The position numbers were made by a program, and so were the translations under genes. DNA of 64,000 nt from Sphingomonas sp. UNC305MFCol5.2 (GTDB taxonomy: Bacteria; Pseudomonadota; Alphaproteobacteria; Sphingomonadales; Sphingomonadaceae). Each line of letters starts with the position of its first letter. Position 1 is the first letter of the stretch. Below the pieces are notes generated by a model, which saw only the letters and a program-made list of their open reading frames with translations, made no database searches and had not been told where the DNA came from. Below, in pieces: positions 63,634 to 64,000 of the stretch. Location of the stretch: contig NZ_JOOE01000001.1 in NCBI RefSeq assembly GCF_000712135.1, forward strand, positions 1,116,001 to 1,180,000, in the 5' to 3' direction.

Positions 63634-64000
<367 letters not shown>

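Overview
The window is chromosomal DNA from a GC-rich alphaproteobacterium, most likely Sphingomonas or a close relative in the Sphingomonadaceae. The assignment rests on two TonB-dependent receptors, a perfect alphaproteobacterial LexA box (GTTC-N7-GTTC), an NDUFA12/DUF2155/aat neighbourhood, meso-DAP peptidoglycan genes and intergenic palindromes of a kind common in sphingomonads. No phage, IS element or CRISPR array was found.

Region 1 (1-12.9 kb, minus strand) is the division and cell wall (dcw) cluster mraZ-rsmH-ftsL-ftsI-murE-murF-mraY-murD-ftsW-murG-murC, with murC cut by the left edge. Every junction is a 1-4 base stop/start overlap except murE/murF, which is filled by a palindromic repeat. 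A second palindrome lies in frame inside murD and adds about 36 residues. A MraZ-type operator candidate sits upstream of mraZ.

Region 2 (13-31.7 kb) is mixed housekeeping and accessory DNA: a cysteine synthase, a DUF962 protein, a vapBC module coupled to a DNA-deoxyinosine glycosylase, a TonB receptor coupled to a secreted PHP-domain hydrolase, a LexA-controlled Y-family polymerase, two lipoproteins, an orphan ParA, aat overlapping DUF2155 tail to tail, NDUFA12, DUF192, a two-domain cold-shock protein, RecX, a fatty acyl-AMP ligase, a membrane GGDEF-EAL protein and tRNA-Trp.

Region 3 (31.7-40 kb) holds a probable zinc-acquisition locus (small Cys-containing secreted protein, ZnuD-like receptor, MerC protein, Zur/Fur regulator), a three-gene operon of unknown function divergent from a LysR regulator, a YqaA/DedA-like membrane protein and a small secreted or membrane protein.

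Region 4 (40-64 kb) is the secE-nusG-rplK-rplA-rplJ-rplL-rpoB-rpoC backbone in an unusually dispersed form. About 4 kb of unrelated genes separate rplA from rplJ, and about 12 kb separate rplL from rpoB. The blocks have their own terminators and promoters; rpoB has a near-consensus TTGACA-N17-TATATC. The inserted genes are mainly envelope or periplasmic: two paralogous MA-peptidase/TPR proteins (one without its zinc motif), a tandem pair of M16 peptidases (one non-catalytic), a CocE/amino-acid-ester hydrolase, two similar Pro/Ala-rich membrane proteins and an L,D-transpeptidase, plus regulators.
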